In this document: piece by piece, positions 40,490-51,799 of the stretch
Position numbering within the stretch: the first letter of the stretch is position 1
Layout: each line of letters begins with the position of its first letter
NCBI GenBank assembly: GCA_903632075.3
Contig: CAHIKZ030001813.1
Span: 4,662,501-4,726,500, forward strand
Length of the DNA stretch: 64,000 nt
Direction: 5' to 3'
Origin: Acanthosepion pharaonis
Lineage: Eukaryota > Mollusca > Cephalopoda > Sepiida > Sepiidae
Program-made: the position numbers and the translations under genes
The notes under the pieces: model-generated
The model's database searches: none
Told to the model about the DNA's origin: nothing
What the model saw: only the letters and a program-made list of their open reading frames with translations

Positions 40490-42955
40490 AGTTTGAAAGC
40501 TAGAACGGTGTGTAGGTGATATAATGAATAACGGAGTGAAAGGTCGGATAGCCTATTTCGAAATTCTAGACTAGTTCGTTGCATTCACTTACATGCAAAT
40601 ACCATTGGGAAGTATATGACTTCATTTGCTCCTCCCTAGTATCGGTTAAATAATAGTACTTGTATCTGGAAAATCATTGTTATTTACAAAAACATGGTAA
40701 TGAAATACTCCCTTGCAAAAAAAAAAAAAAAAAAAAAAGACCAAAAAAAAAAAAAACGAATTAATCTTTCAATCTAAAATATGTTTCGGCCTTACATAAC
40801 GGGTTGATAAAACATAGAATAACAAATCAAATTATTTGAAAGACGCAATGAAGGAAGAAAACAAAATGTTGCCAATGAGGGTAAAAATGAGGAGGAGAAA
40901 ACGTGAATCATTTTTGATGTACAAAAAATATTGGTAGAGAAGGAGAAAGAGATTTTTCACATGAAGGATTATAATTAATTGTGCTTTGCTGTTTGGACAA
41001 GGGTGTTTATTTTGATTGTTATATTCTCAAAATGTCCGTCAAATGTGACACGTTCTCATGAATTTAAATATTTTTTAAAAGCATATCAGATTTTTTGGTC
41101 GTGAATTCAATCCTCGTTTCTGATAGTAACTGAAAAAGTCATAATTTTAGGTTTACGTGCAAGGAACAGTGAAGCGACTTAAGGTGAATTTGACTGAAGA
41201 GTACAGACTGATACGAGTTACCGCCCTTAAGCATAGAAATTAGAAAGAGAAAAATCTACCGCCCGTCTTTCGAAATTCAAAATAGGTTACGAAAAATCGA
41301 GGCTATAACGGCCGAAAGCTTGTGTGTATTTATAACCATGATGAGCATGTTGCATTCTTGTTCGAATCAATCTGTTAAGTGTAATTAGGCGACACACACT
41401 TGGGAGATCTTTCGAGTCATGTATCTTTTGATTCTGATTCTGACTAGGCGGAAGATTTTCTGATAGTAGGTTACAATTTCTTTCTGCAGTAGACTGGCTG
41501 TCGACCACGGCTATATGGCCCAGTATTTGTCGGAAGTGATTACAGTGAACAGGATTGGAATTTGAACTCGGCTCTCCGTTTAAATTGAAATTGGAGAAAA
41601 ATGGAAAAGGAAGAAATGACGAGATTAAACAAAGGTAGAAAGAAAATTAGATATTATAATTTAAAAAAAAAAAAAGTGAATATATCACAAGTTTCAGTGT
41701 GGTGTTGAAGTAGGTATACTCTTGCATTATTTTTTTCTGAAATTTTCCCTTTCTCTTTCATATTTGCTCTATGGATCTTTTTTTTTTTTATTATTAAGAT
41801 ACACCTTTAAGTGCTGAATCTAGATGCGTCGTCAGTGTTGTTGCTCCCATGTCACTAGAAGTTTCGGGTCTAAATAAACAACAGACTTCTTCGATGGGCG
41901 ACTCGACCGAATATGATCAGTATTCGGCCCGCATCTAGAACAAAAATTTGCCACTAGCTTTAGGACGTGAATTATATAAGTTGCCCAAGCAAACAACAAC
42001 CAATCAAGACTTCACTTGGGCTATTCGAAGTTATAAATTAGGTATGCATGGTTGTAGTGATCTTCCTACTTGCGGCCAAGAATGGGTGTTTTTTGGAAGA
42101 ATAGAAGAAAACAAACCAATAAATGTACTCATAAATTCATCTACATGTACATATATACATATATATATATACACATACATATACATACATATACACAAAT
42201 ACATATATACACACACAAAAAACAAACAAAAAAACAAACGATTTATTATATTGGCTCGTCTTGCGAGTTGTTCTTTCTCTACCTCCCCTTTTAACTAACT
42301 TATTTGTTTGGTCTTTCATTTCATTTTACTTTTTCATTCTTAATTTCTTTTCTTAACTACACTTAATAAAACGTTTACAATTGAGTAATTGTACGTACAA
42401 AAAAATCTTATCGCTGACTTAAAAAAATATTTGGATATACAGGAAAAGACGGTTTCTAAATTAAAACATATCGAACATTTTACGCACACCTCATATATGG
42501 AAAAGATAATATATCTACAATGGATTAAAATAATTGGAGAAATGAAACAAAATTGTGTTGTTTGTTATTCATGAACCCTATCCTAATTTTATACAGGGTT
42601 AATCTGACTGTTGTTTCTCATAGAGTAATTGATTCTGTTTCCTATATACCTCTACTCGCTACAGGAGAAAAATATGAATTTTTTATGACAAATATGGCTT
42701 ACGAAAACTAAGAATGTGCGGAGTAGGAAGAGGGTGAAGTAAACTATGGAAGATCGAAAGTGCCAATTTTTCATACATTCCTCTAAGTGATTCGAACCTT
42801 AACCAGGGGATGGTTTCTGGTGATAATTATAACTTCGAACTTTTTTTTTTGCTAAACATTCAATACAAGACCCACCAACCACTCAAGAAACGAGATTTTT
42901 TTTATAGATTTAAAAGGAGGAAGATGGCACAGATTCTAAAGATATATAGGATGGA
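40490..42955. other. No recognised gene; A-rich and TACA microsatellites
   Basis: Contains A-rich runs at 40718-40756, a mixed TA/CATA tract at 42148-42215 and several short frames read through that tract. I see no family motif. Confidence 0.4.
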
Positions 42956-42959
42956 TAAC

Positions 42960-43335
42960 GGTTCCTCTAGACGTCAAAAGGTTAAGATTGTAGTGACCGA
43001 GAAATGATTCTCCACAAAGTAACGGTTCTCAGGAAGAAACTGTCTGAGCAAAAGTTCCTTCCTACCAATAGAATACACAGGGGATGGGGTGATTTTTCTT
43101 GTATATATGGTATTAGATGCAAAGGTCTGAACTGGTTGAACCCAGAAATGTACCTTAGAAGAACAGGACATTTTCCATGGAAAGAACAATAGAGAAGCGA
43201 GTGGAATTCAATATTTCTCACAATGCAGCATTTTGAACCCTGCCGAGACTGTAAAGTAAGGATTGGGCAATTTCAGCCCAGATATGGCATTAATACTCCA
43301 TTTTTGTTCCGATCCGATTCCTGTAAAGATAGCGC
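42960..43335 (-). mobile_element. Jockey/CR1-like LINE fragment (family B), minus
   Basis: Minus strand: a start resembling MEY, a stop, CHIWAEIAQSLLYSLGRVQN (about 43300-43240), then SLLYCSFHGKCPVLLRYISG, a frame change, KSPHPLCILLVGRNFCSDSF and FLRTVTLWRIISRSLQS (S-F-F-L-R-T-x-x-L-W). It ends near 42960. It shows the usual ORF2 C-terminal order with the region after C-S-D-E altered. Plus-strand frames here are shadows. Confidence 0.68.
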
Positions 43336-43339
43336 ATAT

Positions 43340-45120
43340 CAGATGGATTCGGATATTTCTGGAGCTATAGAAGGAATCAGACATTTTCTCACCGTTTTTA
43401 AACTATATTTTCATCTCTGGCATCAGTTCATTTGTATACATTGTGTTTGTGGTGATGGTGGCTTGTAACATTATCTGTCATTAATGACCAATTGATAAAA
43501 GTAAACAGCATCAGGCAATGAGGTTGATTCAACTCTGTGTACGTGGCATGGTGGATATTAGTGGAAAGTAGCACATCAAATCATTTGTCATTGGTAAAGG
43601 TTAGCTATTAGTCAACATTTTCACGAAAAAAGTGTTCTCTTCGAAGATTCAATCACATGATTCATATCACCATTCTGGTCAAAAGTTGCTGCTTGACAAA
43701 CACTATTCAATTTCACATCATCTCACGGGCTTGAAATGGTTTGAAACTTATAGTCGATATAAGTGCGACATCCAGAACAAGGAACTGAATACAAGGGAAA
43801 CTAACAATTCCTGTAATTCCTAGCAGAAATGATAAAAGGTATGCAAAATCATTTCTTTCAAATCATCTCTACTTCGAAAAAAAACTGACAAATCATCTTT
43901 GCTTGCATTGAAAACAAACAAATGCATCGCCGTGCATTTTGAGCCAATCGATAACAGAACAAGAACTTTAACTTGTAATCGGCATCCAATAGATGGCATG
44001 ACTTTTTTATTAGGTCAAGTGAACTGCTAAAAGAACAGATATTTCCTCATTCGCTCAGATCAGATCTAGGTTCAAAACAGTCAAACAAGTCTTGAGACCA
44101 GAGAACTGTCATTTGCATATGGTTTCCAAACCGCTTCGGTTAATATCCATTACAAAAAAAAAAAAAGAATAGATTCATGTCGGTGATTCCCCCGTGTACA
44201 GCATTACCACATCTCTATGACACCGAAGTTAAGAGGCAAAGAGTCTACTGTTTGAGAATCTACGTTCGATCTGAAAACAAAGACAACTCAGACAATTGGT
44301 AAATGTTAGTGAAAGACGTAGATAAAGTACTCCACGATTCTATCTTTTAAAAACAAGTGTGGTAAAAAAAATACAAAAAAGAGTACGCAAAACAAAACGC
44401 AAACGAAGAACAACGACTATAAATGTGGAATTAGAATTGAAGGAAGACTAGATGATAAAAGGAATAACATCAGACGGAAAAAAAATAAAGAAAGCTCAAA
44501 GTGAAAAAAAAAATAAACAAACATAGAGACTGGGAGAATAGGTAAAAACAAGAATAATTCGGAACTGGGAAAAAAAGGTAAAAATCAAATCAGACTTACT
44601 TTTGTTTGGTTATTGCTTATTTATTGACCAATCAGAATGAATCAAAATATCTGTCGTAAGTATTGCGTGCCCCCTCTTAAAGTACAGCTACAATAATATA
44701 TGTCATTTATTGTGGGAAAAATTAAAATCTTCTAAAATCTGTCACTAACGAGGAAGAATTAAAATATGTCAAAAGATTACGATTTTGTTTTAGACAATGA
44801 GTTATTTAAAGTAGTCTGTTATATTCATTAAATAATTTACGAAGATTTCATTGACATACAGAACTCTCGTTAGATTTTTACGACAGAATGTAGTCATTAG
44901 CCAAATTAAAGTACTTATTAAAGATTGCAGTTATTTAGTATATTCTTTATTAAATACCAAGTTGTTTCAGAGTGTAGACGATCATGGCTCTCCTCAGTTT
45001 TATTATTAAATCTTTATGTAAAATTCCTTTCAAAAATATTTCATTGAAATGGAAAATGCACATGTCTGTGTTGTTACTATTATATTTTCTACGACGAGGT
45101 TGTAAAGTAAGTGGACAGAA
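43340..45120. other. No recognised feature
   Basis: AT-rich DNA with only short frames. A 20-bp trace of the family A LINE tail (gatcatggctctcc, minus) may lie at 44983-44996 but is too short to assign. Confidence 0.4.
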
Positions 45121-45125
45121 GTATT

Positions 45126-45158
45126 TTATTTATATTGTGTCATACGTATTACGAATCT

Positions 45159-45211
<53 letters not shown>

Positions 45212-45447
45212 CCAAGAGGATAGAATCCAGGTAGAATCCCATGTCCAGGACAGAGCAAGAATATAATATAAAAGGCTCAAACACTAATATTCCATTGTTA
45301 TAATTTATTACATTGGAATCGGAATCACGATCCAATTCATCAGATCTTCTTTTTCGCTTTTTCTTTTTGAATTTTTAGGGCTGATTAATTGGATCATGAT
45401 TACGATTCCAGTGTAATAAATTATGATCATGAAATATTAGTATTTGA

Positions 45448-45482
<35 letters not shown>
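45126..45482. repeat. Head-to-head pair of family D repeats, each ending in (TA)n
   Basis: Left copy (45211-45370, minus) and right copy (45375-45455, plus) match the 7625-7795 repeat. They face each other at their gatctgatgaattggatc ends, and each outer end runs into (TA)n: 45161-45210 and 45452-45482. The right copy is shorter and more diverged (ctgattaattggatcatgat), so the pair is probably two insertions or an old inverted duplication, not a fresh palindrome. Confidence 0.7.
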
Positions 45483-45485
<3 letters not shown>

Positions 45486-45493
45486 GTGATCGA

Positions 45494-45770
45494 GTCAGTC
45501 ATTCACTTTTGAACCGACTGCTCGGTTGAACTCTCTTCCGACGGACGGGAGGAACCCGAAGGAGGCTACGCCGAAGGAGGCTCCGCCTAAGGAGGCTCCG
45601 CCGAGGGCCGGAGTCTCCTTCGGGGAGGTAAAACCGGCCCTGAACCCGTTTATACGGGTTCAATGGGCATATTTTTGGCCGAGCCCACGGGCTCGGAATG
45701 CCCACGTTAAAAAGGCCTTGTGCCACATGACACCCTCGTGTGTGTGTGTGGAGGGGGGGTGACTCAATAT
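45494..45770 (+). repeat. GC-rich SINE-like element, with internal expansion
   Basis: Same family as 48993-49240 and 56550-56787: gtcag start, cttttgaaccgactgctcgg, ggttgaactctctt, ggaacccgaaggaggctacg, gagtctccttcggggaggta, cccgtttatacggg, gcccacgggctcgg, aaaaaggccttgtgccacat and a gtgactcaatat end. The caaggaggctcc-like unit is repeated about three times (45563-45606), more than in other copies. Short internal hairpins (cccgtttatacggg, ccgagcccacgggctcgg) are conserved. The open frames are artefacts of its high GC content. Confidence 0.75.
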
Positions 45771-45935
45771 CGTGGTTAGAACGTTGACTTTCCGATGTTG
45801 GGTTCCGAATCTCATCATGGTCTATTTATTAAGTAAGTTATTTTCTTGAGGCTATCGGACCGCGTCACTGTTGGAAAGTGCTTGAAACCCATACGACAAA
45901 GCTTGTGAATGAAATTTGGTAACCATAGCTATTCG
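45771..45935 (+). repeat. Probable tRNA-derived SINE head
   Basis: The sequence cgtggttagaacgttgac (box A-like, 45771-45788) and gttgggttccgaatctcatc (box B-like, 45797-45816) have tRNA-like spacing. They are followed by gtgcttgaaacccatacgac, which resembles the cgtgaaacccaggg segment at 14965 and 26097. Immediately downstream of the GC-rich SINE. Confidence 0.45.
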
Positions 45936-46019
45936 AACGCCGCCTATGGCTGTACTAGCACGATGCCAGGACTTTCGTACTACCTTTGTTCAAATTAGTG
46001 ATCATTCCCAAAAACTATT

Positions 46020-46245
46020 ACTAAGGTCCGCTCAGCATAGCTGCTGTAAAAACTAAAGGTTAGCTCTGTGGATATTGAACATACACAAATGAGTCTGAGC
46101 ATGCGTCTGAAATAGGGATTAGCTAGCCGCTCTAGCTGATGGGTATGATAGGAAACGAGTAGCCGGCCATTATATATGTATTCATCTTCTGCAGTGTAAG
46201 GACGTAATCGACGATGGCTCTCCACATTTTTCTACCCTTTGTAGC
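46020..46245 (+). repeat. Dispersed repeat (family E), copy 1, plus short LINE tail
   Basis: From aaggtccgctcagcatagct to agtagccggccattatatat, the sequence aligns along its whole length with 47657-47825. A short reverse piece of the family A LINE tail (gatggctctccacatttt, 46213-46230) follows. No coding potential; class unknown. Confidence 0.6.
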
Positions 46246-46429
46246 TCTAATCAATATGTATCTGTTTACTATCAATCCCAGTTCCTGTTTTTACATTCAT
46301 TTAAAATAGAGCGTACTTTACAGTTGTAAATGTATGTGTATCGAGGCGATGAAGGTAATGCGTCGGGTAAACCATGTTCTGTACAATATCGTAACCAACT
46401 TCCAAATAAAACCTTCTATATTTCTGAGA

Positions 46430-46880
46430 TGAGATATTGTAATTATTTACACTATTTACATTGTTCAGTCTGTTGTGTTCATCTTGATGACGTTTCGACC
46501 TTCTTTTAGCGATATCTGTAATTTCACCCTTTATTTAGTCCACAGGATTGATTTTTCTATTTCCAAGTACCATGCCTTTATTTAGCTCAGTTTTACTTAA
46601 TTCGCCTTGATAACCCTACAAGTTTTTTCTTTTTCAGTTGTGAGTTCACTCCCTAGCTTCAGCAGAGAGAACAAAAAAAACTCCAAAAAGAACTAGGGAA
46701 TTATCCAGACAAATTAGCTAAAAGCGATATATCCAAATGCATAGTACGTAGAATTAGAACATATCTACCACCGTGGATTCCAACAAATATTACCTGAAGA
46801 AGGATGGAGTGTCCAACGGTCGAAACATCGTGAAAGTGTCAGCAAATATGAGGACAACAGTTCGAACAATATACGTAATG
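46430..46880 (+). mobile_element. Fold-back SINE-like element, diverged copy
   Basis: Left arm about 46430-46510 (tatttctgagatgagatatt, atttacattgttcagtctg, gacgtttcgac) and right arm about 46793-46880 (acctgaagaaggatggagtg, tccaacggtcgaaacatcgt, acagttcgaacaatat). The centre differs in length and has lost clear pol III boxes. The left arm extends further outward than in the 37.5 kb copy. Confidence 0.6.
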
Positions 46881-47210
46881 TAAAGAATATTCTGTAGGAA
46901 TTAGGAAGCGTCTGCAATATAAGTTCAAGAAAAGATTCAAAGTTTACATAAAGAACGATCTTAAAGATCTGAATGTTGATACCTGGGAAAATTCAAACGG
47001 AAACTGTTCAGACTTGTGGCAACCTGATAAAAAAGAACATTGTGAGTCGGTTGACAAGCAAAGGAGTTTAACGTGTTACAGTCAAGTGTTATCTTTCAGA
47101 AAGAAGGTAAACCATCGCGTGATAATGCAACGTGAAGTGTCCAAACACATTTTATGTTCCAAGTTAGGATATGGAAATCACGCCAAGTCTCATTAGAACC
47201 AACAGAGGCA
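46881..47210 (+). mobile_element. LINE ORF2 C-terminal fragment (family C)
   Basis: A single frame from about 46890 reads RKRLQYKFKKRFKVYIKNDL and KDLNVDTWENSNGNCSDLWQ, resembling the R-Y-K-D-x-L-K-x-x-L-K-x-x-x-I-D-x-x-x-W-E-x-x-A-x-D-R-x-x-W-R segment near the end of RTE-type ORF2. Continuing sequence (to 47196) shows no known motif. Identification is tentative because the diagnostic Cys/His end is missing. Confidence 0.42.
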
Positions 47211-47656
47211 GGCTGCACTTGTCAATATCCTTGTTCAACGCCCACGAAATACCAGCAGTGTTGTTCTGATAAAAAAACGTTTAATTCAGCATGTGGATAA
47301 AAATAAAACGCACGTAATGATGGACAAAAGAGACATTCCACGAAAGAGTTCGATCACGATGGAGAAATCGACTTTTGTCTGCCTTGCTTACTACAAGAGT
47401 TTGAAACAAGCGGTTGCTAATCAGAGCCATGTCATGGGGCAATGGAGAAAGGAGAAAACATAAATGTGATGGACAGTCGAGGAAACAATGGAGGCGGTAT
47501 GAATTTCAGATGATGGAGCAATTAACATGTATGGATGTGTTCGAAAAGGCATCGATGGTTGCTATGACACAAATCACAAGTCATCGTGTCCGAGCGTTTC
47601 AGATTACTGGCTTTGTTCAAACGTTATTATGAGTTTTCATTCAGAATATGTAACTA
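47211..47656. other. No recognised feature
   Basis: A frame at 47414-47632 (72 residues) has no recognisable motif. Confidence 0.4.
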
Positions 47657-47830
47657 AGGCCCGTTTACCATAGTTGCAGTATTAACAACAGGTGAGATTT
47701 GTAGGTGTTGAACAAAATACAAATGTGCTTGAGTTGGCGTCTGCATCAGGGATTGTCTAGCTGCCATCGCAGAATGGTGTGCTTGGAAATGAGTAGCCGG
47801 TCATTATGTATGTATAGTGGTTATTCTAAG
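47657..47830 (+). repeat. Dispersed repeat (family E), copy 2
   Basis: Blocks cccgtttaccatagttgcag, acaaatgtgcttgagttggc, gtctgcatcagggattgtct and gagtagccggtcattatgta match copy 1 at 46020-46195. Confidence 0.6.
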
Positions 47831-48475
47831 GAGAGTTAACACGTTGTAAACGTTCAAAAACGTTTTAAATGTGTTAAAACGATCTTAAGGTACTTTATAT
47901 TGCTGCTGAATCTTTGGCAGAAGATGGATATATTTAAAAAAAAGTAGTAAATCATTGTGGTTAAGCGAGAAAAAGAGGGTTTTGAAAGGGTTCTTAGAAA
48001 GCCGGGCAATGTCTCAAATCAGACAATTTTCAACCTGAGCATAAATGCAATGCCTGTGGTAGTGTTTCATATAAAACAGGCTATTCTAGTCATCGACAAC
48101 CCCTTAAAGGTAAGCAATGTCATGAAGACAACGCTAACAGCATGGCACAAATACTTACAGAAATAAGTGACAAAATATATAGGTCGGGTCTGAAAAATTG
48201 CATGGGTGTGTATAAGCTAATAGACCATACATAACTTTTTCGCCTGCCATATATGCAAGAATACCTGGAAAAGGAAATGAGACTTTTGAGTTTCTTGCTC
48301 ACTTCTACCCAATCCAAGCTTGAGAAGATAGTCTTTTTTAGCCAAGAAGTGGTACTAACTGTTGATAGATGGATAGTTAAATAGATCCATTAGCTTAGCT
48401 GATGATCACTTCCAGGAGAGCAATATCGAGTCCGCGTTTTCTACTGACATAAAGTAAAGAGTTTATATTTAATCA
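47831..48475. other. No recognised feature
   Basis: Unassigned DNA with short frames only. Confidence 0.4.
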
Positions 48476-48479
48476 ACTG

Positions 48480-49352
48480 TTAGGTCTGATGCGGGAAAAG
48501 GTTGACTGAACCAGACATTTTTCTCTCGACAGAATCCATCTCAAACATTTATAAATGTACTATTTGTCTGTACATTGAGTATTTCTTCTGTACAGGTCTC
48601 GTTTTCATGCTAAATATCTCGAGATTCTTGACAAATTTCAAAGAATTTTATTTGTCCTGACATGGCAGAATGACTTCAGCCATTTTCCCACCGCCGTGAC
48701 TTGGCTTCCCTCTGACTTTTCTATAAATATTTTTATGGCAGTTATTCTAACGAGTTTTCTTTCTTGGTATCTCGAATTAATGAATTTAAGTGTACTACTA
48801 GATTGACAATTAGGTCTCATAGTTGTACTGTCGAAATAGCGAGATGTAACAGTAAGTTATATTGTAAAATTTTCTTTTCGGACACTTCTCACCCTTGGAA
48901 CTCACTTCCGTTTTCGTTTATTCCCTGCCATCTTCAGAGATTTAAATACAATATCAATAATCATCTGTATACCTGAACCTGTCCTTTTATTGAGTTCAGT
49001 CCGAAGTCGGGCGACCGGCTGATCGGCTGATCGGTTGAACTCTCTGCCTTCGAGCGGGGAGGAACCCGAAGGAGGCTACGCCGAAGGGCGGATTCTCTTT
49101 CGGGGAGGTAAACCGACCCTGAACCCGTTTATACGGGTTCAAAGGGCATATTTTTGCCCGAGCCCACGGGCTCGGAGATCCCACGTTAAAAAGGCCTTGT
49201 GCCACATGACACCCTCGTGGGAGGGTGACTGAATATCGTTCTTTTATTGTCTTTTCTCCTCACTAAAGACTTCTCATTCTCTATCACTTTCACTAACCCG
49301 TTGCATCTTAGTGGCATTAAAGCCTTGCTTGAGGTGAAATAATTTTAAAAAA
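48480..49352 (+). mobile_element. Jockey/CR1-like LINE 3' part (family B), split by a SINE
   Basis: From about 48480 to 48992: degraded ORF2 C-terminus with atctcgagattcttgacaaa, cttcagccattttcccaccg, ggcagttattctaacgagtt and cttggaactcacttccgttt (W-N-S-L-P-F), ending caatatcaataatcatctgt. The 3' noncoding tail resumes after the SINE at 49241: ttgcatcttagtggcattaa, agccttgcttgaggtgaaat, then A residues. The continuous LINE structure on both sides proves the SINE came later. The LINE's A-rich end (49344-49353) merges into a (CA)n tract. Confidence 0.72.
48993..49240 (+). repeat. GC-rich SINE-like element nested in a LINE, with target duplication
   Basis: Element between cttttattg at 48984-48992 and cttttattg at 49241-49249 (a 9-bp target duplication). 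Landmarks as in the family: gatcggttgaactctctgcc, ggaacccgaaggaggctacg, cccgtttatacggg, gcccgagcccacgggctcgg, ggccttgtgccacatgacac, ending gactgaatatcgtt. Confidence 0.82.
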
Positions 49353-49354
49353 AG

Positions 49355-49355
<1 letters not shown>

Positions 49356-49436
<81 letters not shown>
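49356..49436. repeat. (CA)n(TA)n compound microsatellite
   Basis: About 23 CA units joined to about 17 TA units, beginning at the A-rich end of the family B LINE. Confidence 0.96.
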
Positions 49437-49439
<3 letters not shown>

Positions 49440-49858
49440 TGGATACATATGAATGGATTTAATGGATAGCGGCTTGGATTGAGGGATCGCAAAGCCGAGT
49501 TCGAATTCTAGTTGAATCCATTACATACATTTACGTGCTAATACCCTTGAGAAAGGTGTGAATCCTCTTCTTCTACCTCCAGCTATGGGTAAATAGCAGG
49601 ATAGACTGGGTTCTATAGCCTTGGATGGCAACTGGTCTAGGAGAAGGGCAACTCTTAATTCGAAACCTGCAGAGGGTCGTTTGGGAACCTTGTGGCACTT
49701 AGTGCAGCCGTTATATAAATTCGGCCCTACAAAAAGTGTGGATGGCTCTGCACGAAACCTTCACCAGTATAATCAAATCTCATGTGCTGTTGTCGGGCTG
49801 TCGGTTTCCTAGGAACTGATCTGCTTGACCCTCATACGTCGAATTCGACGTGAGAGTC

Positions 49859-49896
<38 letters not shown>
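49440..49896 (+). repeat. tRNA-type SINE, plus orientation, ending in (TA)n
   Basis: Head: ggatttaatggatagcggct (box A-like) and gccgagttcgaattctagtt (box B, 49494-49513). Body: tacatttacgtgctaatacc, cttgagaaaggtgtgaatcc, cagctatgggtaaatagcag, gactgggttctatagccttg. Additional 3' sequence (cctgcagagggtcgtttggg onward) leads to acgtcgaattcgacgt, a 16-bp palindrome at 49837-49852, then (TA)n at 49860-49896. This is the longest tRNA-type SINE copy here. Confidence 0.65.
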
Positions 49897-49898
<2 letters not shown>

Positions 49899-50265
49899 TA
49901 GGTACTGAACGGAGAAAAAAATGGAAAAAAGGATAGATACAACAGAAGATAATAACAAAAATCCCAAAGAGCTAATTATGAATGGAAAGTGGACATTTAC
50001 TTTTGTTTGGTTATTGCTGATTTATTCAACAATCAGAATCAATCAGACAGAATATCTGCCGTGTAAGTAAATACACATATCATAACCTGTAATTCTTATA
50101 GACCAAGAAGGCACATTTTTATACACACCTAACAAGTTTGGCATAAATGATTTTTGTCAGCACACGTGACTCTTCCAGACGTCCCTTTTTAAAAGCCTGT
50201 TGAATAAAGTATTTCCTACTTATAGTTGTTATCATAATCAAGAAGTGTGGAAATTGTGTGCTAAT
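49897..50265. other. No recognised feature
   Basis: Unassigned sequence between a SINE and the mariner element. Confidence 0.4.
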
Positions 50266-50268
50266 TTA

Positions 50269-51551
50269 TCAGGTCATCTCATAAGTTCTGTCCGAATTTT
50301 AACTTTTTGTTAAAATGAATGAAATTTAAAGAGTATTTTATAATGGTCTAATGGAGCTGAACATTATTTTCATGTTTAGATGCATTTAAACTGATCAAAT
50401 TTTATTTCAGAGAACAATAAAATTAAATTTTGTTTGATTAAAACCCTGCTAACATGGAAGTACACAAGAATCATTTGAGGCACATAATGCTTTATGACTT
50501 CAAGAAAGGAAACTCAGACCGAAGCTGCTAGAAACATTCACTCAGTTTATGGAGAGGAATGTGTGAATGAAATAACTTGCAGAAGATGGTTTGCAAAATT
50601 CAGAGGTGGAGATTTCACCCTTGAAGATGAAGATTGAACCGGACGTCCAGTTGAGTTTGATGAAAAGCTTCTTGAAGCAGCCCTTGAAGAAAATCCTGCT
50701 TTATCAGTTGAGGAATTGGCAGTGGTTCTCAGTTCAAACCATACAACTGTTCATCGTCATCTTCAACAACTTGGAAAAGTTCTTAAACTTGGAAAATAGG
50801 TACCTCATGAATTGTCTGAAAACCTCAAATCCCGAGTTGACATCTTCTCTTCTCTCCATTCTCGCCAACTTGTTTCACCTTCTTTGGATAGATTTGTGAC
50901 TGGCGACGAAAAATGGATCTTTTATCGAAATGTTAAGCGTCGTAGACAGTGGCTTGGTAAAGGGGAAAGACCCCAGCCACAGCCGAGAAGGGAACTTCAT
51001 GGGCAAAATGTTCTTCTTTCAATCTGGTGGGATCGCCAAGGAATAATCCACTTTGAATTCTTACCACATAATGCAACAATTAATGCTCAAATATACTGTC
51101 AGCAATTAGAGCGTTTGAACCTGGCTTCGAGGAAAAAAGACCTGCTCTATTGAATCGAAAAGAGGTGATGTTTCATCAGGACAATGCGCGACCCCAAGAG
51201 CAAGAATCACGTCACAAAAGATCGAAGAACTTGGTTGGGAGAAAATTCTTCATCCACCTTATTCTCCCGATCTTGCTCCTTCAGACTACCATTTGTTTCG
51301 TAGCTTACAGAATCATTTGGAAGAAACAGCTTTTGTAACACAGGAAGAGGTTAAAACTGACATTTGTGAGTTCTTCGAATCAAAGCCAAAAGAATTTTAC
51401 AGTAATGGAATTAGGAAGCTTGTTAATAGGTGGAAGGAAGTCATAGATAATCAGGGAAAATACATTGTTGATTGAATCTGTAATTAAATGTAACATTTGG
51501 TCACTTGTTTTCTTTATTCAAAATTCGGACAGAACTTATGGGATGACCTGA
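50269..51551 (+). mobile_element. mariner element, complete TIR to TIR with TA duplication
   Basis: 1283 bp, the usual mariner size. TIRs of about 31 bp: tcaggtcatctcataagttc at the left, gaacttatgggatgacctga at the right. TA target duplications at 50267-50268 and 51552-51553. It encloses a transposase pseudogene (separate entry). Both ends look intact enough to be recognised by an active transposase, so the element could be mobilised in trans, though its own protein is broken. Confidence 0.92.
50454..51475 (+). pseudogene. mariner transposase, disrupted
   Basis: Opens at ATG 50454 with EVHKNHLRHIMLYDFKKGNS, then a frameshift near 50515. Next are AARNIHSVYG-like and CRRWFAKFRGGDFTLEDED, followed by an in-frame TGA at 50636. 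PVEFDEKLLEAALEENPALS and the V-H-R-H-L-Q-Q-L-G-K-V helix end at a TAG (50798) where Trp is usual. VTGDEKWIFYRN (50894) carries the first catalytic Asp. After stops, FHQDNARP (51173) carries the second, and SPDLAPSDYHLFRS (about 51265) the third of the D,D34D triad. The C-terminus ends QGKYIVD at 51475. At least two nonsense changes and three frameshifts; inactive. Confidence 0.9.
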
Positions 51552-51799
51552 TATATAACCTTTTAAAAGTTATAGCATTTATCCGTTTAAAAAGACATAA
51601 AAATTGTTATTATTCTTAGATTTGTTCAACACAGTAAAGTCATATTAATATCCACGTAATATGACAACAGTGAAAATAATTGAATATTGTTTTAGAGTTT
51701 TAGAAAGTATTTTACAAACAAATTACTTGTTTGATTACGGAAATACTATATATGAACTGTCGGGAAATTACAGTATATTAATTATTACGTATATCGTAA

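Noticed and set aside
41830..41940. Inverted atctagatgcg / cgcatctaga pair
   Set aside because: Only about ten bases with no flanking duplication or second copy; insufficient for an element call.
45526..45762. Pro/Ala/Glu-rich open frames in GC-rich sequence (also 49035 and 33729)
   Set aside because: They fall inside copies of the GC-rich SINE, where stop codons are rare because of base composition.
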